A stretch of 45,506 nt of DNA from a virus: IMG/VR virus record IMGVR_UViG_3300037104_000152, positions 1-45,506 of that record. The stretch is one strand, 5' to 3'. The notes beneath the pieces were generated by a model that worked only from the letters and a program-made list of their open reading frames with translations, made no database searches and was not told the DNA's origin. Shown piece after piece: positions 13,277-22,044 of the stretch (the first letter of the stretch is position 1; every line of letters begins with the position of its first letter). The position numbers and the translations under genes are program-made.

Positions 13277-14284
13277 TTAGGGTAAAATTTTAAAAGTTCC
13301 GTTAACAACAACCGACGTAGTGGCAGCACCAAGAAAAAGTGAAACTGCCTGCCCTCTCAGTCCGTAGATTGGATAATTAACTATCGTATTGTCCGGCCCA
13401 GTTGTTAGGTTGGCGTCTTGTTGTCCCTGCCAGATCGTCACTCCTCCTGAAACAAAATAAACGGCTGTTGACGTTGCACCCGAGTTGTAAACCGTAAATC
13501 CAAGAAATTCAACATATCCAGCACTTGAAGGGGCCGCAACCAAAAGAACGGGAGTTGTATTCGCCACGACGGCGATAAAAGGTGAAGCTACAGCCGTTGG
13601 AGTATTTGTTGGGGTATTGGTGGGCGTTACTGTTGGAGTAGCTGTTGGAGTATTTGTAGACGTATTAGTTGGAGTTGTGGTCGAAGTGCTCGTGGGTGTA
13701 GTCGTTGGAGTTTTTGTGGGAGTTGTAGTCGGAGTCTTCGTTGTGGTAACCGTTGGAGTAGGAGTGGGGGTTGATGTAGTAGTTGGCGTTTTTGTTGGCG
13801 TCACTGTTGGTGTTATTGTTTTTGTGAAAGTTGGGGTGAACGTTGGAGTCGGGGAGCAAGGATTTGTAAACGCTGTGTAATTGGTGGTATCTGTGCAGAC
13901 CAACGAAGGGGAACCTTCTTCGGCAATCACAATAATATTTCCTGAATAAGTTGACGGCGGGACTGAAACAGTTCTAACGACCGTGTTGGTCACGGTTCCA
14001 AGGTTATAAAAATAATACCCAATGTCCCCAGTGCAGGCCATTGACCCCGCCAAGTAGGTCGAATAAGCCGACGTGGTGGCAGTCGTTGCCGAAGAAAACA
14101 AAATGTCATAGTGAATAGAATTGTAATCAGCTGGGCTAGTAGTCCTGAAAGTGACGGAAATGGAATTTCCTTGAGCACCACAACCAGAAGACACTCCGAG
14201 GATAGTGACGGCCGTAACCGCAGCCTTGGCCTGGACAGCCAGAGCCAAAAATAGAATCAGGGAAAACGTTAGAATCTTTCGCAT
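13277..14284 (-). CDS. Exported protein with Thr-Pro linker
   Basis: 335 residues from ATG 14284 behind AAAGGAGATTTTCTC. The signal peptide MRKILTFSLILFLALAVQAKAA is followed by a beta-rich domain, a linker of about 90 residues made of TPT, TKTPTTTP and TNTPTA units, and a C-terminal beta domain (residues about 250-335). The linker is of the kind that joins domains of bacterial surface proteins and may be glycosylated. An upstream in-frame start would run through the terminator at 14307-14344, so it was rejected. Function unknown; likely envelope-associated or an adhesin. Confidence 0.8.
   Translation of the reverse strand: MRKILTFSLILFLALAVQAKAAVTAVTILGVSSGCGAQGNSISVTFRTTSPADYNSIHYDILFSSATTATTSAYSTYLAGSMACTGDIGYYFYNLGTVTNTVVRTVSVPPSTYSGNIIVIAEEGSPSLVCTDTTNYTAFTNPCSPTPTFTPTFTKTITPTVTPTKTPTTTSTPTPTPTVTTTKTPTTTPTKTPTTTPTSTSTTTPTNTSTNTPTATPTVTPTNTPTNTPTAVASPFIAVVANTTPVLLVAAPSSAGYVEFLGFTVYNSGATSTAVYFVSGGVTIWQGQQDANLTTGPDNTIVNYPIYGLRGQAVSLFLGAATTSVVVNGTFKILP
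13577..13855 (-). repeat. Thr-Pro linker coding repeat
   Basis: Degenerate 6-12 base units around GTTGGAGT and GTTGGCGT on the plus strand, encoding the Thr/Pro/Ser/Asn linker of the exported protein at 13277-14284. Confidence 0.8.
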
Positions 14285-14306
14285 GAGAAAATCTCCTTTA
14301 GGCGTT

Positions 14307-14369
14307 AAAAAAAAAGGCGGACATCCCTTTCGGGTGCCCGCCTCCTGGTTTTCCAAGTCAGCGTTTAAT
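14307..14369 (-). terminator. Hairpin plus terminator element, copy A
   Basis: On the minus strand the element reads ATTAAACGCTGACTT, then a hairpin CTTGG-AAAA-CCAGG (14344-14357), then an AGGCGG/CCGCCT terminator stem and a run of nine T. A second copy is at 29987-30047. In copy B the small hairpin is CTTAG-AAAA-CTAAG: the change is compensated, and the G-U pair in copy A only works on the minus-strand RNA. It follows the tail-fibre gene and would set off the exported-protein genes as a lower-expressed unit. Confidence 0.8.
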
Positions 14370-14408
14370 GATAATTATAGGAGAAGTTTAGGATTAAATC
14401 GAATTTAT

Positions 14409-15803
14409 TTACAATCCATAAGTTCCCACAACTTCCTCAACATTGAGTTGGGCTAAAGTCGAGTGGTTTGTTTGAACCATAAGATACGGTTTTACAACCA
14501 TCACATTTGTCACGCCCACCGGAGGAACCTGGATGGCGGAAGTGAGGATATTGTTAAAGGCGGCGGATGGATTGATGACGGACGCCGTCACAACCCCCGC
14601 ATCCAGGTTTAAATCCATGAAAAGCTCTTTTACCGTCGCGCCAGCCAACGTGATAAGTGTTCCCGCGCTTATCTGGCTCGAACCGCTTCCGTCGTTGTTC
14701 ACCAGATAGGCATTTACCGCCGGTGCTGCGGCCCACTTGAACCAAATCCCCCACCCAGTTAAACCGGCCAAGGGGTCTGTCGCTCCCAGGTTTGGAGCCG
14801 CGGATGCGTATCCAATGAACCCCTGAGCGTCGTTTGAAGCGTTCAGGCTGAGGCACTTGATGAACATTTTCATCGTCCGGTAGACCGGGAAACATAAATT
14901 GACCGGAGTGAATATGGCGTTGTGGCCGCTGGTGGTGTCGGTTTGAAGCGAGACTGTTGGAGCCGATTGCGTCGTCAGTGTCTGGGTTCCATTCATACCA
15001 GCACCGGTTCCCGAGAGCACAAAGACGCCTTGTTTCAATCCGGTGACGGCAAAGTCAGCCGAACTCACATCCGCCGTCAAAGACCATTGTTGAACTTTTC
15101 GGCGGGCATTCACCAAGATCCAGGCCGGTTGGGACAAAGGCCCTATACCCATGTATTGCAGGGTGACGATCTGGCCCGCGCGGATCATCCCAGGCGAAAG
15201 TTGCTGTTGGTCAGTGTCATAAATGGAGATGTTCGCTTGGCTGTTGACGGTTAATGTCGCCCCAGCCGGGTTGTCATTGGCGGCAATGAATTGAAGAATG
15301 GTCCCTGGAAGAAGATCGGCGTTGGCCGGAAACCCGGTGACACCCGTCACCCGAAAAGTACCGGCTGTAACTGAGGAGTCGGAGCCGCCCCAGTAAGTGG
15401 GAACTCCCTGTAAAAAAATCAACCACCAAGAAGGAGCCGATCCTGGCGTGTTTCCCATATTATTATCAGCCAGAGAAATATAAATCACTCCGTTATGGGA
15501 ACAAAATCCATTTGTGAAATAAGTCGTGGCAGCGTCATATTCTGGGATGCCCTGCTGCAAAAGATACGCGATCTGCTGGCTGTGGACGAAATCAACCGCG
15601 TTCATATCCTCTTGCAACGGGAGTCCACCAACTAAGGCTGGATCCCATCCACCCTGCCAAGCCGCTAGAGTTTGGATTTGGGATAAATCTTTTGTGTAAT
15701 TCGGCGTACCACCGACGGATGACCCGAATTGTTGAATCCCTTTGGCTGCTGCGCTGGCATTTGCGCCGAAAGGAAACGCTGTTTTTCTTGGAATTTTAGC
15801 CAT
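14409..15803 (-). CDS. Tail fibre protein
   Basis: 464 residues, ATG 15803 after GGGGGAGAAA. The N-terminal part (residues 1-120; QTLAAWQGGWDPALVGGLPL, MNAVDFVHSQQIAYLLQQGI, YFTNGFCSHNGVIYISL) is a typical baseplate-attachment and carbohydrate-binding-like module of phage tail fibres. The middle carries beta-rich segments and the C-terminus, probably a jelly-roll-like receptor-binding part, has no recognised family. It follows the DUF2612-type gene, as in many myoviruses of this type. Confidence 0.8.
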   Translation of the reverse strand: MAKIPRKTAFPFGANASAAAKGIQQFGSSVGGTPNYTKDLSQIQTLAAWQGGWDPALVGGLPLQEDMNAVDFVHSQQIAYLLQQGIPEYDAATTYFTNGFCSHNGVIYISLADNNMGNTPGSAPSWWLIFLQGVPTYWGGSDSSVTAGTFRVTGVTGFPANADLLPGTILQFIAANDNPAGATLTVNSQANISIYDTDQQQLSPGMIRAGQIVTLQYMGIGPLSQPAWILVNARRKVQQWSLTADVSSADFAVTGLKQGVFVLSGTGAGMNGTQTLTTQSAPTVSLQTDTTSGHNAIFTPVNLCFPVYRTMKMFIKCLSLNASNDAQGFIGYASAAPNLGATDPLAGLTGWGIWFKWAAAPAVNAYLVNNDGSGSSQISAGTLITLAGATVKELFMDLNLDAGVVTASVINPSAAFNNILTSAIQVPPVGVTNVMVVKPYLMVQTNHSTLAQLNVEEVVGTYGL

Positions 15804-15814
15804 TTTCTCCCCCG

Positions 15815-16453
15815 CTAAACTGGAATACTGTCGTTGTTGTCTAAAACATGACCCGTCAAAGGAACCGAATTGGAACTCAAGGCCGAAATGTAAGATGGAG
15901 CCGGGCCGAGATTATTTGAGAACCCGAAAAACGAAGTGTACGGGGCCGCATAAATCGGAAGCCCCATTCCAACCCCAAGAGGTTTCGGCAACGCCCCCAT
16001 TTTTATAAAAATTTCCGCTACTGGATTACTTCCTATTGTTTTCCAATAGAGATAAGAAATTCTCATGTTGAAGTTATCAATGATCTGAAATACTCCTGGA
16101 AAAAAATCAGCAATAAAGTCTTGGATGTCGGACAGTTTACCAGAAAGCCTATTTCTTACAGCCATGATTTGAATTAGTTCCCGAAACTGTGAATCGTTTA
16201 AAGTTATGGCTCCGGAGAAATCAAAACCTGTTTTTGACGCTCCAACATACTTCCCTAGAATCTCAAGCTGTTTCCCGGTAGCGGTCGATATGTCAAAAGC
16301 CTGCTGAATGGCAAGCGGAATAATGGGTTCTCCCGATTGAGGGACAAGAAGAGGCTTCACAATAGCGGCGATATGAGCCGACGCTTTCGGAAGTCCGTTG
16401 TATTCACGGATCAAAAGATTTTCGTAATAATCTACAAAATCCTGAGTGTTCAA
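15815..16453 (-). CDS. DUF2612-type baseplate/tail-fibre adaptor protein
   Basis: 212 residues from TTG 16453, which overlaps the upstream stop as TTGA. It contains AFDISTATGKQLEILGKYVG, a signature I associate with DUF2612 proteins, followed by helical NDSQFRELIQIMAVRNRL and IADFFPGVFQIIDN. In related phages this protein sits between baseplate J and the tail fibre and corresponds to a gpI-like wedge/fibre connector. Confidence 0.85.
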   Translation of the reverse strand: MNTQDFVDYYENLLIREYNGLPKASAHIAAIVKPLLVPQSGEPIIPLAIQQAFDISTATGKQLEILGKYVGASKTGFDFSGAITLNDSQFRELIQIMAVRNRLSGKLSDIQDFIADFFPGVFQIIDNFNMRISYLYWKTIGSNPVAEIFIKMGALPKPLGVGMGLPIYAAPYTSFFGFSNNLGPAPSYISALSSNSVPLTGHVLDNNDSIPV

Positions 16454-17853
16454 GTTATTGTCACCGTGCTATTAGCTGTGGCCGCATTCGCGTCCGTAAC
16501 TCTTACCGTATCCGCCCCAGTTCCCGAAGGCGCTGTATAAAGACCCGTGGATGAATTAATCGTTCCTCCCGAACCTCCACCCACGACTGAGTAAACATAG
16601 GGCTGAATTCCACCGTATGCATTGAACTGCTGGGTCTGGGTGTGCGGAACTGAAACTGAGGACGGTAGCATCACGATAGGCGTAATATTCGTGTTGGTGG
16701 CTGAAACCACGAACTGGTTGTTAAGCGCCGTTGGGGTGAGGGTGTTCGTGTAGGAACCGCCCGATGTCGTTGAAAATCCAGCAGCCGTAACGAGGGTGTT
16801 GGGGTCAATCTGTTGAACATAGGTCGCAAGTTGATTGATGTTTACCTCCGCGCCTATTCCTGGAACGAATAGGGCCGGAAGCTGGGTTAGAATGGCCGAA
16901 ATGTTCGGAGCGTTTATCCCATCGATGGAAGTGGCAGTAAACCGGATGAAAAGATTCTGAGAAACAACGTTGTCCCATTGAACGACAAAAGCCGATCCGT
17001 CCCGTTGGGTTATTGGATAAGTCTGCGTTCCTTTCATGTTGCATCCAGTGGAGCGATTTACATAAATCGCCTGAGCAATAGACGCCGGAAGACCCGTTCC
17101 CCCTACTACTGCCCACATGGTATTTATTGAAACGCCCGTTGGAGGATTCGACTGTCCGTAGTTTTCCCAAACCCTCGCGTATGTCACTCCTGAAATGTTC
17201 GCCAACGCAGCTTCTGTTCCTGGCTGATACCCCTGAGAAGGAATCGAAACGGATTTTTGGCGGCGGATCCGCAACGCCACATCCGATTCCTCGTTTTGCC
17301 CAAGAGACGTGTAAAGTGAGGGGTTATTGATCGCCGTAACCCCCAGGACAATCAATCCCGCCGTGGTGATCGTGTTGGGGATTGTAGGAATGGCCCCTGG
17401 ATTCGCCGCCTGAAATTGGAAGGAATAAGTGCCAGCCCCCCCAATCGATTGAGTGGCGACAAGCTGCCATTGATTTCCCGCCGCATCCGTCACGTAATAA
17501 ACAGGGTTTGTGTTTTGGTCAAGACCGTAAAGATTCAAAGCCTTATCCGTGGTTATTGATACCGGAGTTGTCGTATAAGTTGCACCCTGGACTTGGAGGC
17601 CGTTGATTCCAACTCGCTGCCAAAGGATCGTCCCGATGGCCTGGTCTGGGTCAAAAGAAGCGAAGGCCTGGGCAATTATGTCCTCAATGTCCACTGTCCC
17701 CTGGACGTAAATATTTATGGCCTGTCCATCCGAGGACGAAGAGGACACGTCAATATTAGCCCCGTAAATGGATTTCAAATTCGCGACGAGATCGGTCAAA
17801 AGCTCAGTTTGGCTTTTAAGCTGTAGCCCGTTAGCGTCTAATGAATTCGGCAT
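16450..17853 (-). CDS. Baseplate J-like protein with C-terminal Ig-like domain
   Basis: 467 residues, ATG 17853 after AGGATAAAAA. Residues 1-390 follow the baseplate J/gp47 plan (LVANLKSIYGANIDVSSSSS, then DGQAINIYVQ, EESDVALRIRRQKSVSIPSQ). Residues about 393-467 add an Ig-like domain (GGIQPYVYSVVGGGSGGTIN, STGLYTAPSG) closely like the one at the front of the 24630-25373 product. It would form a wedge of the baseplate ring. Confidence 0.88.
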   Translation of the reverse strand: MPNSLDANGLQLKSQTELLTDLVANLKSIYGANIDVSSSSSDGQAINIYVQGTVDIEDIIAQAFASFDPDQAIGTILWQRVGINGLQVQGATYTTTPVSITTDKALNLYGLDQNTNPVYYVTDAAGNQWQLVATQSIGGAGTYSFQFQAANPGAIPTIPNTITTAGLIVLGVTAINNPSLYTSLGQNEESDVALRIRRQKSVSIPSQGYQPGTEAALANISGVTYARVWENYGQSNPPTGVSINTMWAVVGGTGLPASIAQAIYVNRSTGCNMKGTQTYPITQRDGSAFVVQWDNVVSQNLFIRFTATSIDGINAPNISAILTQLPALFVPGIGAEVNINQLATYVQQIDPNTLVTAAGFSTTSGGSYTNTLTPTALNNQFVVSATNTNITPIVMLPSSVSVPHTQTQQFNAYGGIQPYVYSVVGGGSGGTINSSTGLYTAPSGTGADTVRVTDANAATANSTVTIT

Positions 17854-17861
17854 TTTTTATC

Positions 17862-18218
17862 CTATATCGAAAAGTTGAAAGAACTTGTAAGCGTCGAGTA
17901 AATCGTTGTCACTGAATAGCTTCCTGTAAACGCCCGGCCCGTGGTCAGGTTCACCTCCAAGGAGTGAATTCCAGTGACACCCTCTGTTCTAAGGATGACC
18001 CCGGATACGGCGAGGGTTATCATCATTTCATCCGCTCCGCCCAACAGCCGAAACCAGTCAATCCCGGCGCCCATGTCAAAAAAGCACTCCCGGTAAAATT
18101 GAAGGATTCGGCAACGGATTTGTTGTTCAATGGCCGCAACGCCGGAAAGGTAATTCCCGCGCCCCAGTCCAAAAGTCCAATCCCCATTAGAATCCAGCGC
18201 CCGAACCTTGGTAATCAT
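17862..18218 (-). CDS. gp25-like baseplate wedge protein
   Basis: 118 residues (ALDSNGDWTFGLGRGNYLSG, then RILQFYRECFFDMGAGIDWF), the pattern of gp25/lysozyme-like baseplate proteins in DUF3383-type myoviruses. ATG 18218 overlaps the upstream stop as ATGA. Probably joins the sheath initiator ring. Confidence 0.8.
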   Translation of the reverse strand: MITKVRALDSNGDWTFGLGRGNYLSGVAAIEQQIRCRILQFYRECFFDMGAGIDWFRLLGGADEMMITLAVSGVILRTEGVTGIHSLEVNLTTGRAFTGSYSVTTIYSTLTSSFNFSI

Positions 18219-18883
18219 TCAAGAAGCCCCGCAATCTTGGTTTTAATCGTCTCAAACGCGGCTTGGTTTAACAGCGGTAAAGTGCTGGGCCCCCCGGATG
18301 TCGTTACCGTGATCGCCTCAATCGCATTCACCAAGTCAGTCAAAACACCTTTTAAAGTATAAGTTGCGTTCGCGATTTTTACCAACGAAGAACTTACGCC
18401 AAGGATTCCTCCGTTTTCCCATTGGAGCAAAGCCCGGGTGTTGTCAAAATTCAGGATCACGTTTCCAAGTGAGCGCCAACCCACAACGATCACTGAGTCC
18501 GCGAACGAATGAAGTCGACCGGTCGCCGGGGCCTGCCCGACCCCCCCGGAAAACCAGTTGTCCATATCGCGGTCATTGAAAAAGATCATGCATTCGTCCC
18601 CCTGCGATACCGGGAAAGTTAAGGTCGCCTGACCCCCTCCTGCGAAGAAAACCGGGGCGTCCCCAATCGGAGGGTAATCTACAAGTTTCTCAACGTTGGA
18701 CTGACTGGCCGGATCATAAACGATCAAGGATTTTTTATAATTTACCGAAGCGGTCGCCGTTTGAGTCGCCGGATCAAATGACTGAATAGTTCCAACATGG
18801 TGACAGTTGAAATTAAGCATGAGATTCCGCAGGGCAATATTAAGAACGTCCGAAAGCTGAGGTTTGACAATAGGGGCGTTCAT
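18215..18883 (-). CDS. Baseplate spike protein (Gp138 N-terminal-like)
   Basis: 222 residues from ATG 18883, picked because it makes an ATGA overlap with the hub gene; the longer frame upstream lies inside that gene. The sequence VGTIQSFDPATQTATASVNY and the Gp138-like OB-fold region, then PVSQGDECMIFFNDRDMDNW, match the central membrane-piercing spike family. The C-terminal 60 residues are beta-rich with a helix. Confidence 0.83.
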   Translation of the reverse strand: MNAPIVKPQLSDVLNIALRNLMLNFNCHHVGTIQSFDPATQTATASVNYKKSLIVYDPASQSNVEKLVDYPPIGDAPVFFAGGGQATLTFPVSQGDECMIFFNDRDMDNWFSGGVGQAPATGRLHSFADSVIVVGWRSLGNVILNFDNTRALLQWENGGILGVSSSLVKIANATYTLKGVLTDLVNAIEAITVTTSGGPSTLPLLNQAAFETIKTKIAGLLE

Positions 18884-19785
18884 GTGAGCACATCCACGAG
18901 TTCTGAATCTTTGAAAGGCGCGAAAAGTCCAATGTTGGTAATCGCATCCCCGCAAACAGATTCCGAAATAATCCCTCGAAGTCCCAGTGATATAACTTTG
19001 TAATCGTGGTTTAGTTTTGGATTGGTCTCGCTTTTAAGCGTCAGACGTTGGGCCATAGCAATCCTTGTTTCCATGAGCATTGGAAAATGGATAATCGTTT
19101 GTTCCTGAATAGGGGTTTCAAGAAGTCCAGCATCAGCGTCGATGACTGAAATACCTGTTGGCGGGACGCATTCGTTATCTGCAAGGAAATAAGCCTTTCC
19201 TGTATCAATGAAAAATCCAGTGGATGACCCACCAGAAAATCCTTTTAAGACATCAAGCGGATGCTCGGAAAAAGAATTCGATCTCGATAAAACACCGTTT
19301 ATCTTGTTACCAATGGCTCCCACTGTGATTTGTTGTCCCTGAGAATTACCAGGAAGTGCATTGATAAGCGCCGGAATCATCTGTTTTTTTATGTCCGTTC
19401 CTTTCGGAAACGTCTGGATTGGAACAGTTGGCGCAGTAGCAAATTGAAGACCTCCATCCAAACACTGAATATCGGTAATCATGTCCACCCGGCTTTGTTT
19501 GTAGGAAACGCATTGGGAAATGGCACCCTGGAAGCAAACTGGGAGGTTATCCCCATATCCAGCCTTGAACCTCAAAAGCCGGAAGTGCCCGTTATCGTTT
19601 AAGTTCTTGGCAATGGAATCTCGGTTTGACTGGCTGAGGTTATAAATCTGAAAGTCCGCTACGTTCGCCGACGAAAGGGCATTCCTTGTAATGGAAAACT
19701 CAATGGTAAAAGGAAGAGTGATCGTCAGTATGTTTCCATCTATCTTTTCAATTTCAATCTGATAGGTTCTCCCGAATTTGTTCAA
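18880..19785 (-). CDS. Baseplate hub protein
   Basis: 301 residues from TTG 19785 (TTGA overlap with the upstream stop). It starts MNKFGRTYQIEIEKIDGNIL, includes FQIYNLSQSNRDSIAKNLND, which is a hub-like element, and GGSSTGFFIDTGKAYFLADN. Place and size match the gp27/gpD-like central hub carrying the spike. Confidence 0.78.
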   Translation of the reverse strand: MNKFGRTYQIEIEKIDGNILTITLPFTIEFSITRNALSSANVADFQIYNLSQSNRDSIAKNLNDNGHFRLLRFKAGYGDNLPVCFQGAISQCVSYKQSRVDMITDIQCLDGGLQFATAPTVPIQTFPKGTDIKKQMIPALINALPGNSQGQQITVGAIGNKINGVLSRSNSFSEHPLDVLKGFSGGSSTGFFIDTGKAYFLADNECVPPTGISVIDADAGLLETPIQEQTIIHFPMLMETRIAMAQRLTLKSETNPKLNHDYKVISLGLRGIISESVCGDAITNIGLFAPFKDSELVDVLT

Positions 19786-20138
19786 AGGACACCACCCACA
19801 AGATAAGACTCGTATTCCAAGACTTCCGCTTGAGTTAAAATATAAAGCTTAGAAGCTCCGGATGAAAAATCCTGTAGCTGTGTTGGTTCTCTGTTCCCTT
19901 GGGTGTAGCAAGCCAACCCGAAATTAATCAGGTTCTTGAACTGCCTTAAAACGTTTGGGATATTGACAACCCTCATTCCCTTTACTAAAAATTTTTGAGT
20001 GACGTTTGATAGCTCCTGATAAAACCATCCATTTTGAGATTGACGGTAATAAAGGCTTAGGAAAAGCCGACTCCCATCCGGTAAGGTGATGCTCTGTTCC
20101 TGTTTCGGGTCATCGGTTAGGTTCTGTATGAGAAGCAT
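19782..20138 (-). CDS. Baseplate plug-like protein
   Basis: 118 residues. It shows LPDGSRLFLSLYYRQSQNGW, EPTQLQDFSSGASKLYILTQ and MRVVNIPNVLRQFKNLINFG, resembling the phage baseplate plug family (DUF6983 type) that closes the hub. ATG shares a base with the upstream TGA. Located between the Dit-like gene and the hub, the usual place. Confidence 0.72.
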   Translation of the reverse strand: MLLIQNLTDDPKQEQSITLPDGSRLFLSLYYRQSQNGWFYQELSNVTQKFLVKGMRVVNIPNVLRQFKNLINFGLACYTQGNREPTQLQDFSSGASKLYILTQAEVLEYESYLVGGVL

Positions 20139-20914
20139 CAGTTGCCACCGGTCGAGGTAATCCCAGAGGCAACGTTTATACTTGCCGGTGGATTGGATGT
20201 TCCCGTAGAAGTAGTGGATCCAATCGCTTGGGCTGTGCGTCCATCAGCCAAAGGAGTCTGACTCGTTTTCGTGGTCGCAAACCTGATTTGCTTGAACGTG
20301 ATAAAAAAGTCGGTAAGTGAATTCGTTGATTCGTCCTGCACCGGCATAATAGATTCGGGCATCATGTTTTCAAAAATGGCCCAAGGCGTCTGGATATTGA
20401 AAAACTTCCGTTGAGCCCTTGCAGTAGCCCACCAGGTAAAGGCACTCTGCTGGTTATTTTGCGATCCTTGACCGTTTAATGATCCCCATGCAGCAAGAGC
20501 AGCATTTTTCACGTTGTTGGCCGCTTGATAAGCAGATGCCGCTTGATTCAAGGCGTTCATGGCCGTAATCGAGAAAGAAGGGGCGAAATCAGAAATTGGA
20601 ACTAAGGCCGAACTTAAAAGAGCAACAGAAGGTGGGACATATGGAATGATGTCGTTCAATTCTCCAATGAACCCGTGGACTGAAACCTTGATAGGCGGAA
20701 GAGCGGCGTGATCTTGAATGGAAGTATTGTTTTCCACAAAATGGTCAGTGATATCCGTCTTGAGTTCGATTTTATTCTCTCCCTCGATGTGGAAAAGGAA
20801 GGACAGCCCCTGGCTTCCATCGTCGTTGATTTGCTGATAACCAGATAGGGTAGTCGAAGTTATGAGCGCGATGTCTTGGAGTCCGGAGGCTATTAGTTGG
20901 AGTCCGTTTATCAT
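20138..20914 (-). CDS. Dit-like tail/baseplate protein
   Basis: 258 residues. The early segment ENKIELKTDITDHFVENNTS followed by QDHAALPPIKVSVHGFIGEL is typical of Dit-like N-terminal domains. The C-terminus is Ser/Thr/Gly-rich and unstructured. It lies directly after the tape measure gene, where a distal-tail protein is expected. Confidence 0.75.
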   Translation of the reverse strand: MINGLQLIASGLQDIALITSTTLSGYQQINDDGSQGLSFLFHIEGENKIELKTDITDHFVENNTSIQDHAALPPIKVSVHGFIGELNDIIPYVPPSVALLSSALVPISDFAPSFSITAMNALNQAASAYQAANNVKNAALAAWGSLNGQGSQNNQQSAFTWWATARAQRKFFNIQTPWAIFENMMPESIMPVQDESTNSLTDFFITFKQIRFATTKTSQTPLADGRTAQAIGSTTSTGTSNPPASINVASGITSTGGN

Positions 20915-22042
20915 TTATTTCCCCGTGCTTTGATCGTAGTTGTTCGCAGTCGCAAGATAGGCGCTTCCCATGTAATCGGACAAAGCCCTTTTGGCAGCCT
21001 TGTAGGTTTCGCTTCCTACTTCCTTGGCATCTGCGTTTCCGTTGATCGTTATCTGATTAACGATCTGAGCGTGAGTGTAAACCGGGGCCTGTGACTTACC
21101 GCTTGAACTGTGAACCGCGTTTGAAAGCAATTCCGCTCCCTGCCTCCCGAATTGGCTGGTAGGAATCCCATGCCAAGAATTGGAAGGATCGGATTTCCAA
21201 CCCTTTCCAAGAACTCCGAGAATGTCCGCCCATCCCTGCATAGCCTTTCCAATTAGTTCAAAGGCATGAAGATTTTGGGCTATCCGTTGGAAAGCTTCTG
21301 CCAGTTGCGAGGCTGGCTTAATCAGTTTGTCGATATCGTCGGCTATTTCCTTCCCATTGTGCGAAACGAATAGCCTGAAAGCTTGTTGGATATCTATTCC
21401 AAGTTTGTTCCAAGCCATCCCAGTCTTTTCTAATCTGCTGATTGTCGCGTCCGAGAGGAAAGGAGATTTTGAAATCTCATCCGTTGTCAAATGTCCCTGC
21501 ATCATTCGGGCAATCATGTCTTGATCGCCGATAAAAGACTTGAGACGGTCTAAAGCCAATCCAGGTATTTTCTCTTTCGTGGCATATTCCCTTAACCTCT
21601 GGAAAAGCATCTCCGGGCTTTTGATGTACTTGTCAATGTCGGATTCCTTGAAATCTCCAAGAACGGATTGAATCCAAAACATTCCTTCGGGTGCCTGTCC
21701 CTTGAATTTCAAGGTAACCATTGCGTCCTTGAGTTTTAAGAGGGTTTGGGTCATGGTCCCATTAGCGATTCCAAGTCTCTGGGCTGTGTTCTCGTATTGT
21801 TGGAGGGACTTGGAGGTTTCACCGATTAGGGTCTTAGCATTCGTCATGCCTACCCCGAATTTACCGGAAGAAGTGAAAAGTTGTTCCAGCGCATAGAAAG
21901 CGCCGACGATAGCGGCTTTGGCGGCTAGGGAACTAGTAGCCATGTTGGAAAGGCCTTTGTCCACGCCTTGGAGTGCCGAAAGGGTTTTACCATCCCCTTT
22001 GATTCCAAGGTTCACAAAAAATTCAGCTATGGACATTCCCAT
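20915..22042 (-). CDS. Tail tape measure protein (short)
   Basis: 375 residues (MGMSIAEFFVNLGIKGDGKT), rich in helix, with a hydrophobic stretch at about 38-52 (AAKAAIVGAFYALEQLF) and an NQITINGNADAKEVG C-terminal part typical of tape measures. Position after the chaperone pair and before Dit-like confirms the role. It is unusually short; at about 1.5 angstrom per residue it implies a tail near 55 nm, so the virion should have a short contractile tail. Confidence 0.85.
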   Translation of the reverse strand: MGMSIAEFFVNLGIKGDGKTLSALQGVDKGLSNMATSSLAAKAAIVGAFYALEQLFTSSGKFGVGMTNAKTLIGETSKSLQQYENTAQRLGIANGTMTQTLLKLKDAMVTLKFKGQAPEGMFWIQSVLGDFKESDIDKYIKSPEMLFQRLREYATKEKIPGLALDRLKSFIGDQDMIARMMQGHLTTDEISKSPFLSDATISRLEKTGMAWNKLGIDIQQAFRLFVSHNGKEIADDIDKLIKPASQLAEAFQRIAQNLHAFELIGKAMQGWADILGVLGKGWKSDPSNSWHGIPTSQFGRQGAELLSNAVHSSSGKSQAPVYTHAQIVNQITINGNADAKEVGSETYKAAKRALSDYMGSAYLATANNYDQSTGK

Positions 22043-22044
22043 TT

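Noticed and set aside
14285-14356. Earlier start for the Thr-Pro linker protein
   Set aside because: The extension would be coded by the terminator hairpin and would bury the signal peptide.
14409-15803. Diversity-generating retroelement acting on the tail fibre
   Set aside because: No reverse transcriptase and no template/variable repeat pair were seen in the window.
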